Assembly: GCA_047967505.1 (NCBI GenBank)
Contig: CM106539.1
DNA: 64,000 nucleotides
Strand: one strand, 5' to 3'
From: Dipteris shenzhenensis
Taxonomy: Eukaryota > Polypodiophyta > Polypodiopsida > Gleicheniales
Below are positions 22,500 through 33,759 of the stretch, one piece after another. The position numbers were made by a program, and so were the translations under genes. The notes beneath the pieces are model-generated. The model did no database searches. It saw only the letters and a program-made list of their open reading frames with translations, and was not told where the DNA came from. Every line of letters starts with the position of its first letter. The first letter of the stretch is position 1.

Positions 22500-23330
22500 T
22501 TAAAATGCATAATCTTCAAAGGATGCCTCATCTTGTGGAGGCTCATTCACTGTAAGTAGATTTGCATTTTCTGTCTTTGCTTTGGCTTTGCAAAACTTCT
22601 CACTATGGTTGTTTTTGCCACAGTGCTTGCATGGATTAATTTTGAAGCAGTCCTTTGAAAGGTGATTTGTCTTTCCACAGTGATTGCAAGGAGAATACTT
22701 GCCCTTCTGGAATTTCATAACATAAGCAGTGTCATTGCCTTTCCTTAGCTCCATATGTCTTTCTTCTTCTTGGAGAGCTGAGATAATGCCTTCAAGGTTA
22801 GGATTCGGAAGATTCTTCAAAGTGCTAACAATGTGATCAAAACTTTCAGGCATACTCTTAAGTAACATTGCCATAGCATCATCAGGGGTGATAGGAGAGT
22901 TGATAGAAGCTAACTGAGTCATAAGACTCCGCATATAGTTGACATGAGCAGCTAAAGTAGTATCACTTGCCATCTTAAATTCAAAGAAAGAGATTTTAAG
23001 TGATAGTTTAGATATGTGAGAGCTTGCACCAAAAATCAAGTCTAGCTTCTGCCAAGCTTCCGATGGAGACTCCAAGTCAGAGATATGATGTATGTAATCA
23101 TCACCCAAACCTAAAGCAATTATACCATATGCTTTTTCTTCTCTTGCTGGATCCCTTTCCGGTCGTGTCGGAGTTGAAGATTGTCCAGCATTGGAGGCTG
23201 TAGAAGAAGCGGTAGGAGTAGGTTTGACAAGTCCCCATAAGTTCTCCCGCATCAATGCAAATTTTACCTTCATTTGCCATGTATGGAAGCCCTTTCCATT
23301 GAACTTCTCAAGATTATATATGGTAGCCAT
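22500..23330 (-). CDS. Copia-type gag polyprotein of the gag-only element
   Basis: 276 codons from the Met at 23330 (MATIYNLEKFNG), chosen because copia gags usually start just before this block; the frame is open upstream to a Met at 23402. Visible parts: WQMKVKFALM near the N-terminus, the UBN2-like region with ESPSEAWQKLD and LTQLASINSPI, then two CCHC knuckles, CNHCGKTNHLSKDC and CKHCGKNNHSEKFC, near the C-terminus. It would form the particle that packages element RNA. The frame is intact, in keeping with the near-identical LTRs. It is not joined to any pol gene. Confidence 0.85.
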   Translation of the reverse strand: MATIYNLEKFNGKGFHTWQMKVKFALMRENLWGLVKPTPTASSTASNAGQSSTPTRPERDPAREEKAYGIIALGLGDDYIHHISDLESPSEAWQKLDLIFGASSHISKLSLKISFFEFKMASDTTLAAHVNYMRSLMTQLASINSPITPDDAMAMLLKSMPESFDHIVSTLKNLPNPNLEGIISALQEEERHMELRKGNDTAYVMKFQKGKYSPCNHCGKTNHLSKDCFKINPCKHCGKNNHSEKFCKAKAKTENANLLTVNEPPQDEASFEDYAF

Positions 23331-24186
23331 GAGAGGGTCTAACCCAGATATTGGGCAGTGTCTATCTCTCTTACAAGGCAAAAAGAACTGAAATACTTCC
23401 AAAGTATAGGCACTTGATGTAGCAAATAGTAGTGACTAGTTTTCAAACAATGATGCTACTTTTTGCATGCTTCATAGAAGTGGATGAAATAAACACTTTC
23501 CAATCACAACCAGGTCTAGCAAGTCAAAACAAAACTAAAGCAACACTTGTAGTGAAGTTATTGAAAACTTCAAAAGACCAGAAATGCTAGAGTAGCATTT
23601 TATGTAGCATCATTTTCAAAAGTATGTCAAAACTGTCAAAACTAGAGAGCTGAACTTGGAGGGCTCATATCACACTCTTCAAAGCAAAAGAAAGGGGGCT
23701 TTCTGAGGCAAAAGAAAGCTGGTATACCACAGTAGATCCTCTGGGAAGAAGAGGCGAAAATATGCGTCAGGTCGCCTTCACCTTCTTGAACAAAGTTGAC
23801 TGGTTTTTCTCTGTTCTCTCCTTCAATATGCAGCCATTGCTACTCAGATTTTAGCACAAGGTATTTCTAGGTATGGAGAAGCTTGCCCTGAAAGGAATTA
23901 GACAAAGACAGAGCAGGTGCAGAGAAATCGCAGTAGAGAACTTCGACGATCTTCCTGTAATGGCGACGAGCAGACGCAATGATTCGTCGATTCCTTGCAG
24001 CCAGAAGTTTGCCCCAACTAGGTGGATCTTCAGCTGGAAGGGCGTGGCAAATGGCTTAGAATCGGAGGAGAACAAGCTTAAGCAAGTTTTTGGAAGAAGA
24101 GGGAGAGATGGTGAAGAAGAAGAAGAAGATGATGATGATGATGTGGCAAAAATGGGCTCAAGGGGGATCAAATGGCTCTGATACCA

Positions 24187-24474
24187 TGTTGGAACACTGA
24201 AAGGAAAGAGTAGAGTGGACACAAAATCAGAATACTTGCTTATGGAATGAAGAAAAGTGAGGTCCTTAAGTAGGCACCTCATACAAGCTCACTGACATCA
24301 CTGATGAATTTAGAGCTCCACAATCATCTCCTCAATCTGCTCCTAGATTCTCTCAATCATCCTATGTGGCTCTCCACCACCTAACTGTGCTTGTGGGCAC
24401 CTAACTGTGCCTCTAGCACTCACACATAGAAACATAAGGTGTGCCTGAGGCATACACCTTGAGATATCCCAACA
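24187..24474 (-). repeat. LTR (5' LTR in element sense) with adjacent tRNA-Met primer site
   Basis: 288 bp; the minus-strand TGGTATCAGAGCC at 24174-24186 abuts it and matches the initiator tRNA-Met 3' end as used by plant copia elements. An ~850-bp leader lies between this site and the gag start and has no convincing frame. Confidence 0.9.
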
Positions 24475-24479
24475 TTTTG

Positions 24480-25006
24480 GGCTAACTAATGCTCCAGCTA
24501 CTTTTAATAGAATGATGAACCCAATCTTTCTTAAACACCAAGATTGTGTGGTAGTATTTTTTGATGATATTATGCTGTTTAGCAAAGATGTTGAGGAGCA
24601 TAAGGAACATCTGAAGCTAGTCTTTTCACTCTTGAAAGAAAATCAATTGTACATAAATCCTAAAAAGTGCAGTTTCTTTTAAGATCATATAGAGTATATG
24701 GGTCACATTGTATCCGTCCATGGGATTTGAGTAGATCCAAAGAAGATTGAGTGCATAGTCACATGGCCTAAACCCCGAGATATACATGAATTGAGATCAT
24801 TCTTGGGATTGTGTAGCTTTTATAGAAAGTTTGTCAAGAATTTCGCGTACATTGCACATCCATTGATAGACCTTCTTAGAAAAGCTAAGCATTTCTTATG
24901 GACTCAGCGTCAAGATAAATCTTTTACAGCTTTGAAAGAAGCTCTCACACAAGCTCCTGTGTTGCAACTACCTGATTTCTCTAGACCATTCTTTGTAGTT
25001 GTAACC
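24480..25006 (+). pseudogene. Ty3-gypsy RT and RNase H, continuation, truncated
   Basis: Resumes with GLTNAPATFNRMMN, then VVFFDDIMLFSK (the YxDD box as FFDD), NPKKCSFF, LRSFLGLCSFYRKFVKNFA and FFVVVTD at the start of RNase H. Two stops are present (about 24679 and 24729). At 25007 the sequence changes abruptly to the FCP1-like segment. Confidence 0.85.
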
Positions 25007-25800
25007 GATTATGCCTAAGAATCTATTGGCACATCTCATGTGGAAGGTCTAGTCCGTGGGCTTTGGTTCTTCAGTTAACAGTGAAACGACAACATCAACA
25101 CACCCCATGTCAGCATAATCTGCAAAAAAGACTTCAACAAATAATTTGGTTGGATGCTCACCATGGGCAGCTGCAATGCGCTCAATCACATGGCCTTCAT
25201 AAGGGTATTTCATTGTAAAGGCAGGAACAGTTTCTCTGGCATTTGATAAATCCAATAAGTATGGGAGCAACCTATCTGATAGCTCATCATTAGGATCTCT
25301 GTCATAGGCAAAAGGAGTTGTGCAGGAATCGGGTGGATTTAATGTTGCTTTCAAAGGAGTGTCATCAACCAGGAGTGTATTCATGGGATCATAGTCAATG
25401 TCATGTGCAGCCAATGCACTAAATGGCTTAAGCATACACATCTCATCTAGCCGTGTTGGGTGGCAGAATTCTTCCCTTGTGCAACAATCCTCCTAAGCAA
25501 AGTTGAATAGGAACTTGAACTCCCTAAACTCATCATATCCCAATTTGCTTTCTATCAAAGACACTATGGGACTAACATTTCTCCTTGTCATACTACTCCA
25601 TGTAGCCATCTCAAAATGCTCCCATACAGATTTCATGAAATTGATCAATTGTGGCTGCAAAGAGACGACATGATTGCCTAATTTATGAACATCACCACCT
25701 TGGGCCATTTCAGGAGTAGTCTGCCACCACCTCTTTAATAATATTCCATTCAAATCAAAGATTAACAACTTTTTTTGAGGCAAAACATCTCCGGAGTCAC
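25007..25800 (-). pseudogene. FCP1/HAD-like domain exon, copy 1
   Basis: The minus-strand exon begins after an acceptor (TTACATTTAG) at 25800. Order: KKLLIFDLNGILL, LINFMKSVWEHFEMATWSS, then LLVDDTPLKA, LLPYLLDLSNARETVP, VVVSLLTEEPKP. This matches the plant FCP1/NLI-interacting-factor-like HAD fold, with D-L-N-G in place of DxDx(T/V). A stop at about 25496 follows NFA, where copy 2 reads NFAHED, and another follows EPKPTD. The last residues (..RFLGI) are cut by the gypsy junction. Likely function of an intact member is binding or dephosphorylating a phosphoprotein, but the loop change argues against normal catalysis. Confidence 0.7.
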
Positions 25801-26069
25801 CTAAATGTAACAATAACACATATACAGATCCATCATACTTGACTTGATAAATTGCCAAAAGAATTTCATATAAACTTACAAGAAGATAAATTGCAAAAAT
25901 AATTTCATTCAAAAAACAAGAAGATAAATTGCAAAAAGAGTTTCATTTAAAACTTGCAAGACGAGCTCTCATACAATGTCATTTCATAGACAATCTGGTC
26001 CTAACACCTGGGGTTGGGCATTTGCTAGGATCAATCAAATATGACTTAGTAACTATTTGACTAAATTTC

Positions 26070-27100
26070 CTCTTATTTGCCCCTGCAAGGAGAGGCTACC
26101 TAGTACTGTGTCATCCTCCATTTGCTCTCCATCAAAGCTGTTAGGCAGTTTAGGCTTTAGCCTTGATATAATCTCAGCTGCCTCACTGATGAACCCCTCA
26201 CCCGGCTATCTGTGTCGAGCTTTTCACCACTATCCGTGTGTTCACCCTTGCTGTTCTTTCCAGTCAACTCCCCACCGCCACCTATGTCTTCATCCTTGCT
26301 GTGGTTTCCCGGCAAGTTGTGCATGTCCAATCTTGCTATTGCTTCCTCTATAATCCTGTTCGATTGCTCCAGATTTTCTTCATCTAAGTTCAATAGATCA
26401 TCTTCATCCAAGTGCTGATCATCTTTGATGTCTCTAGTTAGATTGTCTACAAAGAAATAAAGTCAGATCAGAAATGCGTTTGAGGTTCTGTACACATAAT
26501 ATTGTAAATGTGCATCTTCACAAAAAAATACATACCCTCCTTTTCCTCTAAATTCTTGCTTTTGTACAATGACTGCACAGTAGATTTCTTCTTGTGTTGT
26601 ATGTGGCACTTCATCTTAGTAAGAGCTTCCTTAACTGGAAAACTTTCATCGTCTGAAGAATATATAATACATGAATAGATGCAATATATAAAACATGAAT
26701 AAATGAAATAGATAAAACATGAACTTATAAAAATAAATACCCTCTTTTGGCCACATAGGAAAAAAAAATAGTCCTACCTCTCTCCTCTACAACTTTCAGG
26801 TCCCCCTGTGCCACTGCATGCTGCTTTTTTACTTTGTCCAACATTTCATCCTCATCATATTCCTGATCCCCAACATCCTTCATGGAGTTATCTTGCAACC
26901 GACTTCCATCGAATAGTTGTTCACTATCTTCTTTTCTACACGAGGCATGCCCCTCTACTTGTTGTTCTTTCTTGGTGTCTATGAACACATTTAAAATGTT
27001 AGGAGTTTTGCATTTCTCATTTTCAATAGCTTCAACTTGCTTTGTACCAATCTTCAACTTTTTTGGACATGTTATTTCGGTGCCTTTACTTGTTTGTGTA
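26070..27100 (-). pseudogene. Acidic/lysine-rich exons of the FCP1-associated gene, copy 1
   Basis: Three minus-strand exons have good splice borders: about 27095-26778 (KCKTPNILNVFIDTKKE.. to EERG, donor GTAGGA), 26652-26536 (DESFPVKEALTKMKCHIQHKK.., donor GTATGT) and 26446 downward (HLDEDDLLNLDEENLEQSN.. then GGGGELTGKN). The last exon needs a frame change to reach the conserved end KRKFSQIVTKSYLIDPSKCPTP, which is in frame in copy 2. Highly charged and probably disordered. Whether these exons splice to the FCP1-like exon at 25800 is unproven, but both are duplicated together. No family recognised. Confidence 0.5.
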
Positions 27101-27198
27101 AGGAAAAGAACAATTATTTGAAATTGATTTCAAAAGATAAATAGATTATTTAAAGATAGACAATAATAAAAAAATAGTAGTATTTAAACTTGAAGGAA

Positions 27199-27286
27199 AT
27201 ATGGCCCTTGAGGGGTCCCCTTTAGGGGCAAGGGACATATTCCAACACAGCCCTTGCCCCTAAAGGGAACCCCTCAAGGGCCATAT
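27199..27286. repeat. 88-bp foldback (hairpin), copy 1
   Basis: Arms of about 36 bp beginning ATATGGCCCTTGAGGGG and ending CCCCTCAAGGGCCATAT enclose a 16-bp loop; one mismatch was seen. It lies in an intron of the FCP1-associated gene, next to the minisatellite. The same structure with a few changes is at 38981-39068. It could be a small foldback element or an internal hairpin. Confidence 0.8.
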
Positions 27287-27299
27287 TACCATTGGTTGT

Positions 27300-28560
27300 G
27301 TTGGAGTCCAGATGTGATTGGTACTAAATAGTACTAAGTGCTAAGTGCTACTAATAGTGCTAAATACGACTAATACTACTAAGTACTGCTACATAGTACT
27401 AAAAACGACTAATATTGCTAAGTACTAAATAGTAGTAATGCTAATCCTAATACTGCTACATAATACTAAGTGCTAACTAAGGTACTAAATACTACTAATA
27501 CTAATTAGTACTAAGTACACAATAGTGCTAAATACTACTAAATACTACTGACACTAAATACTACTAAATATTACTAAATACTACTGATACTAAATAGTAC
27601 TAAGTGCTAACTAGTGCTAAATACTACTAAATACTACTGATACTACTAAATAGTACTAAATGCTACATATTAAATAGTACTAACTGCTAACTTAGAGTGC
27701 TGAATAGTAGATGATAAACAGTATTAAATGCTAAATAGTAGTGAATGCCGAATAGTACTAAATGATGAATAGTAGTAAATACTAAATTATAGTTCTAAAA
27801 ACTAAATAGTGCTAAATATTTAATAGTACTAAATGCTAGATAGCACTAAATGGTACTAAATGCTTAGTAGTTTATTTAGCCTTTTAGGCTATCTTTTTAG
27901 TACTAAATGATATATGGTACTACATGCTAGGTGATGCTAATATTACTAGATGTTGAACAATCCTAAATGATAAATAGTACTAAATGCTAAATAGTGCTGA
28001 ATAGCACTACATGCCGAATACTACTAAATGCTAAATAGTGTTAAATGTTATATAGTGTTGAAACACACAGTACTAGTAGTGCTAGATATTGCTAAATAGT
28101 ACTAAATGCTAACTAGTACTAAATGCTTAGTAGCATTTAGCCTTTTTAGCTATCCTTTTAGTACTAAGTACACAGTTTTAGTAGTGCTAGATAATGCTGA
28201 AACACAACTATACTAGCAGTGCCAGATAGTGCCAAATAGTACTAAATGGTTATGCTTTTAGTACTAAATGCTAAGTAGCGCTAATATTACTAAATGCTAA
28301 GTAGCGCTAATATTACTAAATGCTGAGCAGTCCGAAATGCTAAATAGTACTTGATGCTAAATAGTGCTATATAGTACTAAAAGCTAAATAGTACTACTGA
28401 ATGCTAAATAGTGCTGAATACTACTAAATGCTAAATAGTGCTAAATAGTACTAAAGTCTAGATAGTACAAAATGTTAAACATTGCCAAATGCCAAATAGT
28501 TCTAAATCCTAAATATTGCTAAATCACCTAAACAATACTATTTAGTACTAAATAACCGAC
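27300..28560. repeat. TACTAAATG/CTAAATAGTG minisatellite
   Basis: About 1.26 kb of degenerate 10-20 bp units (TACTAAATGCTAAATAGTGC and variants), AT-rich and without a frame. It lies in the intron between the exons ending at 28641 and starting near 27095. In copy 2 only the first ~150 bp (39095-39243) remain. Confidence 0.85.
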
Positions 28561-28640
28561 TTCAAATGTTCAGCATGTACAATATTATATTACTCTATTA
28601 GGTAATAAGTAATAAGAAAATAAGAGTGAAAGAAATATAC

Positions 28641-29390
28641 CTGCTTTGTCAAAGCCCATGGCAGCCAACCATGCATTTGATACCAATACATTGCAAGACT
28701 GATGAATACATTGCAAGTTCTTAGAAATATGGAATGCTGCACACATGATGTATGTGTGCAAGCATGGTGCAAAAAGCACATCAATAGTTTCTTGAGAAAA
28801 TCCAAGCCCACAGAAAACACACCTGTATATTTATTGAAAGGGTAAGTACACTACTTGTAAGAGGACCCAACTCTAAAAACTAAAACATCGATTTGTACAT
28901 GGAAGTTAAGAATTTCACCATTCAATATTCACGTTCATAGTCGCTATTGCAGAGTCTATGGGATGGTGAGTTGGTGCAGGATTCAGAACTCCAGGACCTA
29001 ACTTGGGAGCTTCTCAATCAGATGCTGTACGTTGCTAAAAAAACTTGAGCTTGCTTTGTAGTGCTGTCCAATGCTGATTCGCTGCCTTTTTTGCTGATTC
29101 AAATATTACTTTTGCTGCATCTAGTTCTACCTCAAGTTTTGCTACATCCTTCAAGAACTCATCCTACAGTACACTACCATGTAATAAATTGTCTACTTTA
29201 CTATGCACCCAGCTAAGGTTTGCCCTCAGTTGCAGTAGCAGCCTCAAAATCTGCATGCAATCTTGCATTCTCCTTTGACACTATACCCTTCCACTCATGT
29301 AGTACACCTTCTTGCTCCACACTGAACTTTCATTGATCCTGTAAACTTACAAGCTCCTATTTTGTTGTAGACATGCCTGTTAGATATCAA
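28641..29390 (-). pseudogene. Upstream exons of the FCP1-associated gene
   Basis: A 182-bp exon (28822-28641) has an acceptor ATATACAG and donor GTATAT and reads CVFCGLGFSQETIDVLFAP.. to AAMGFDKAG. Further upstream on the minus strand (about 29390-29010) are coiled-coil-like stretches, VEQEGVLHEWKGIVSKEN and DVAKLEVELDAAKVIFESA, broken by stops. These have no counterpart in copy 2, which is cut inside the minisatellite. Function unknown; assignment to the same gene is inferred from strand, spacing and splice sites. Confidence 0.4.
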
Positions 29391-29692
29391 TGATCCACTC
29401 TCGTGTAACTATGTGGGAACCAGCTAACTCTACTTGTAAGCCTCCCATATGAGGAGAAGGCATTTGAGTAGCTCGGTTATCCGGTAGGTCCTAGTTTGGA
29501 CACTAGATGGGGGCCATGTGTGGCCTGATGGCTGGAAAGCTTCAGATAGAGTTAGCACACTGCCAACTAGGCTACATGCAAGTGTGGGAAGGCATCCCAT
29601 GATTGACCGCATTGAGGGTAGATGGAGCATTTCCCAAGGAAACCCACCACTCTCGAGTTGCGGGGCCCGTTTGGAGCCCTAGATGATCCTGG

Positions 29693-30105
29693 ATGGCTGT
29701 GGGCCGAATGGAGACCATAGGTTAGTTGCTCTATTCTGTGCCATAGTTCTATCATGTGGTCGGTGGCCTACCAACCTCTAGTCGGTAGGTTTGGGCGGAC
29801 TGGGTCGGTCTCCCAATTGAATCTAACTGACTACGACTAGTGGCTATATAAGAGCAAGCCCGTGAAGCCCATAATCATCACTGGCTACATCAACCCTGAT
29901 TCCTTAGCATCCAGCCTCTGTCCTCTACTGTTTCCAGCACGACATCAAAGCTTCTCACATAGGAGCACACGGCTGGGAGGCAGCGCCATTTATTGTATTA
30001 GTTTTATAGTAATCAAAATTTTGATTCTCCATACTATTTGCTTTTCTCTCTTGCATATGAGCTCTTGTTATCTCTTGAGCACAGACGTTGTATTGTTTTC
30101 ATACA
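29693..30105 (+). mobile_element. Copia LTR with TATA box
   Basis: Matches the inverted fragment 11477-11738 (U3/R part) and the direct fragment 11866-12003 (U5 part), so here both halves are contiguous in sense orientation. CTATATAAG at 29844-29852 is a likely TATA box. The LTR ends ..ATACA at 30105 and TTGTATCAGAGC follows, a variant tRNA-Met primer site. The 5' end of the LTR is not defined; homology begins near 29693. Confidence 0.7.
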
Positions 30106-30175
30106 TTGTATCAGAGCTTGGGCTCTAGCAAGAAGATTTGGTAGTGTGTTTTTGTTTGCGAGTAGATTGTGAGAG

Positions 30176-30505
30176 ATGGCCCAGCCCACAAGACTGCAAA
30201 TCCCATCGTTCGGCAAAAGCGAAAAGTTGGACGGCACTAACTATCCACTTAGGAAGTTCAAGATGAAGACCATCCTAAGCGCATACGAGCTTTGGGATAC
30301 TGCTACTGGGGTGGACTTGAAGCTAGTTGCGAGGCTGAATCCAGCAAATGTAGCACAACAGATAGTACCAACCGCACATGATATTCTTGCGTGGACAAGA
30401 AGAAATGCAGATGAGCTGTGTTCTATTGTCTGCAGTGTAAGTGATTCTATCATGGCATTAATTCAACATGTCACCACAGCGAAGGAGGCATGGACGGTCT
30501 TGAAA
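30176..30505 (+). pseudogene. Copia gag N-terminal fragment
   Basis: An open frame from MAQPTRLQIPSFGKSEKLDG through FKMKTILSAYELWD and SDSIMALIQHVTTAKEAW. Homology to the other family copies stops at 30505, where unrelated sequence begins. This is the least damaged gag start of the family in the window, but only about a third of gag remains. Confidence 0.8.
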
Positions 30506-30884
30506 TGGTTAGCATATTGAAACGGTCTTGGCATATTGAACATATACCTAGGTCCATCTCCACAAAAGTAATATACGTTGGAATGGTAGAGGGTTTTCTG
30601 ATAGCCAGGCCCACAAAATTAGGATCCAAGTTACGAACATGGCCTCCATCCTAATATGTTGGAGTGCGGCATGTGCATCGCGTGCTTATTGACAATATGC
30701 AACGGAGATGCGGCATTTCTCCTCGTATGCATTTTCTATGTCTTGCCTGTGTTTGGAATATTGGAGAAATGCATTCACATGATTCAATTCAGCTCCAATT
30801 CAATAAGCAACCACTAGTTCTCATTCATCACCCGTCGATATTCAAACATAGCATCATGCACTACGATGTTTGGAAATGCTAGAT

Positions 30885-31500
30885 CTTCCCTTGCTGCACT
30901 TTGCGGTGCTGGTTGTGGGCCCTATGCAATGCCACCCCCCTCTACACCTTTATCTCCCATGGCTTCATGCACATTCATAAATAGTTCGGAGCTTGTCACA
31001 GAAACTACATAGATGCAAAACATGCTAATGAGTACATTATCTATGATATAACAACTATGAGCACATATGGAAAGAATTGGTATGTACTTCACTCACTTGA
31101 AGCCGAGCTTCACTTCCCACATTAGTGGCGGGTGGTGATGCAACCATGGGAATAGCGGTGGTAGTGGTTATCCTTGGCTGCGATGATTGTTTGTTGCATG
31201 TCTGAGGAGAGGAGGCAAAGTCTATAGGCACGTTGAGCATGAACTTTGCATATAACATCTTTGCAAAGTAGAGTGGCATGGCTCCACTATGAGGCTTCTT
31301 TGATTTGATCATGTAATGAATATAATATGCATTGTCCCCCATATCTTGGTGGTGAGAATTTTTAATGGGACACCATCCATGTGAGGCATTGCTGCAATCC
31401 CACACAACTGCTGCGCCATCATTTAAGACCACTGTGTTGATGTGGCTATATATGTGGCTGTACTTCTAACCATTTGGATCATGAAAGACACTTGCATTAG
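30885..31500 (-). pseudogene. Unrecognised intron-bearing gene, downstream exons
   Basis: The minus-strand frame from about 31500 reads NDGAAVVWDCSNASHGWCP, MGDNAYYIHYMIKSKKPHSG and AMPLYFAKMLYAKFMLNVP and ends at a GTGAGT donor (exon end 31097). A further minus-strand stretch around 30885-30990 (ELFMNVHEAMGDKG..) may be the next exon. A stop lies near 31470. No family recognised. It resembles a decayed single-copy gene more than a transposon, as I see no terminal repeats. Confidence 0.35.
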
Positions 31501-31985
31501 CAATTGTGTGAGCCTCATCTTTCATTGTTGGTGGGAGGAGCATCACCCACATCCATTTTATGTTTCATTGTGATCTTCACCCATAGTTTTGGTCCTAGGA
31601 CTAATCGTATGCAACTTGTGTTGACCATTGTGACGAGGATGCCATGGTGAAAGAGAAAGCGAGTGAAGATATAATAACCATGCCAATACCAAATGAGCGA
31701 CATGGTGTTGAAACATTCAATTGTAGCATAGTTATTCAAATTACAATATGTGAGAATTTATCCATCTATTTTAATTGTGGACTGATCATGATTGATTAAA
31801 TTGAATAAATAAAACAAGCAAACTCTTGCAAATTTTTACAATTGAGTTGAAGATACATGTAATAGGAACATTTTTAAATCCATATGTACAATCCAAGGAC
31901 ATTAGAAATTTGGCAATCAAAATTGTGGTTGTATGGGTCAAGATAAAAAAGATGCAGCCAATGTTGAACAACATGTCTTCATTTC

Positions 31986-32395
31986 CTAGATGGGTTGCAT
32001 TGCCACATCCTCATTCACATTGAAAGTATGCATTTTTGTCAAAATTGCATCCATGGTAACTCTCTTCTTTGGATAAATCCTATATAGCAAGTCCCCACAA
32101 TCAACCAAGAGTTTGATTGCAATGTCTCCTTTCATTGAGTTGTCACTGAGAGCTTTTGCAGCATCTATGAGAAAGTTGGAAATTTCTCTAAATAGCCAAC
32201 CTACAAAAGCAAAACAATTTGAATGTGGTACCCATGCACTCGTGGGACTTACATGTGTATTTGTAATGGCATAAAATTTCGGCACTAACCATGGAAAGGC
32301 CTTTGGAGTTGCATAAGCCGGGTCTTGTGGATACATTCTTTCGGTCCAAATTCTAATGGAGGCCTATGCTCGTCATCCCCTGTGAAGTCCAACAT
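31986..32395 (-). pseudogene. Unrecognised gene, exon pair with a 52-bp intron-like gap
   Basis: The minus-strand exon about 32395-32253 (YMLDFTGDDEHRPPLEFGPK, then after a frame change PKAFPWLVPKFYAITN) ends at CAT|GTAAGT. A 52-bp gap (32252-32201) ends TTTTGTAG, and the next exon (32200-31986) reads GWLFREISNFLIDAAKALS to AMQPI and a stop. The splice signals are good but the intron is very short for a plant. Possibly the same gene as 30885-31500. Function unknown. Confidence 0.35.
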
Positions 32396-33640
32396 GTAGT
32401 TGGTTGCTTGTAGATCGGTGTGCGGTATGCATATACCTTTGTTCATGGACTGGTCTCAAACCACTAGCAATAGCAGTAACAATGGACAAAAAATGTTGAT
32501 AGAATAAGCTTGCTCACAACCTGGTGAGTGGAGAGTTCTAGTCGACAAAGCAAGGTTCTTCACTTGGATGTGTGGTCCTAATCCATCTCACATATATTTT
32601 GCAATGCTTTGGGAGACACATCAGCATATCGTGCACACTTCCCCCATTGAAAAATAGAGTGAGGACACAGAGTATCCCAATACCTGACACACAGCTTTAT
32701 AAACCTATATCATCGCTAGCTAATTCTTTAGTGCTAGATGAGTGTGGGGATCACCCTATTACTCCTCTTGCCAGTGTACCATGATGCTGGCCCTAGGACA
32801 CACACAACCTGTATCTAGAATACCTTCACTTCTCCTCCCTTGCCCACTGGTTCATGCAAGGTTAGTGCTTGCAATGGAAAGTGCACTGTGTGGGATCACA
32901 TTGGAAAATTCTATACATAATTCTATCTGTGCTCACCTTCAGCTCAAGCTGGATCAGCATTTGATTTTTTGCCCACTAGCCATCTTGTTCATATGAACTA
33001 GGGTACTAGCTGTTGCCTTTCTAGCAGCCCCTTTCATCTTCATGTTTTTTCCTTGAGTAGAAATCTACAACGCCTTCTATTCAAACGTCTAGAATGCAAG
33101 CTTCTTCTCTTTATTGGTAGGCAAAGTGGCATTGTTCATCTTGCCATATATTTCCCATTGACCCATAGGATTTCCCAACACTCGAGGGAAATATTGATCA
33201 ACTATCAATTTAACCTTTGACCATGACACTCGGCCATGTCCGAGCTAGCTCATGTATAGATGGTAAAATACTTGGGCTAGCATTTGATCATGTAAATATA
33301 TTGAGGTCACATGGGCCCAAATGTTTTGTCACTCAATCCTATCATGTTTGATTTTAACTTACGAACAGGCATCAGAACTGTGAATTTCGTAAAGTCACTA
33401 TCGAGTGTAAACCTATCAGCTGGCAGAGGCTAGAGTAGGAAACATATAAAAAATCACATAATCAAGATGATCTAGATTAGCTTTGCTAATCACACATGTG
33501 GTTCAGAAGGGTTGTTATCAGGATGAACCTATTGGCAAAAGCGAGCCATCATTCGGATAAAACTTGGCTCTATTGACACCTATGTATATAAATACTACCT
33601 AGATATATATGATATATAAGAAGATTGAAGCAAGGGGAAC
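32396..33640 (-). other. Sparse minus-strand coding remnants, otherwise unassigned
   Basis: Two short conserved-looking pieces stand out on the minus strand: ADRFTLDSDFTKFTVLMPV (about 33420-33365) and VDQYFPRVLGNPMGQWEIYG (about 33200-33140). They may be upstream exons of the unrecognised gene at 30885-32395. Nothing else could be supported between 32396 and 33640. Confidence 0.25.
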
Positions 33641-33759
33641 CAGCTAGCAGATGGAAGAGCCATCACCTGACTTCGATCTTTACTATGCTATTACAAACAT
33701 TAGTCAAGATGAGGTGATTTCGATTGGCCGAAGCAGGTCATCTCTTGGCATGACTGATA

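Larger units (their letters stand above)
21837..24474 (-). mobile_element. Gag-only LTR retrotransposon (TR-GAG type), young insertion
   Basis: Direct 288-bp LTRs (21837-22124 and 24187-24474) begin TGTTGGAACACTG and end GATATCCCAACA as written on the plus strand. I count two differences between them. The target duplication TTTTG is at 21832-21836 and 24475-24479, and removing the element restores the gypsy RT frame. On the minus strand the primer site TGGTATCAGAGCC starts at the base after the LTR (24186), and a purine tract (GAGGGGGCG) precedes the other LTR. The only gene is gag; no protease, integrase or RT motif is seen. It would need enzymes from a related copia. Confidence 0.92.

Noticed and set aside
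23851-24282. Overlapping frames of 143 and 102 codons in the gag-only element
   Set aside because: They lie in the leader and LTR, on opposite strands, and match no gag or pol motif.
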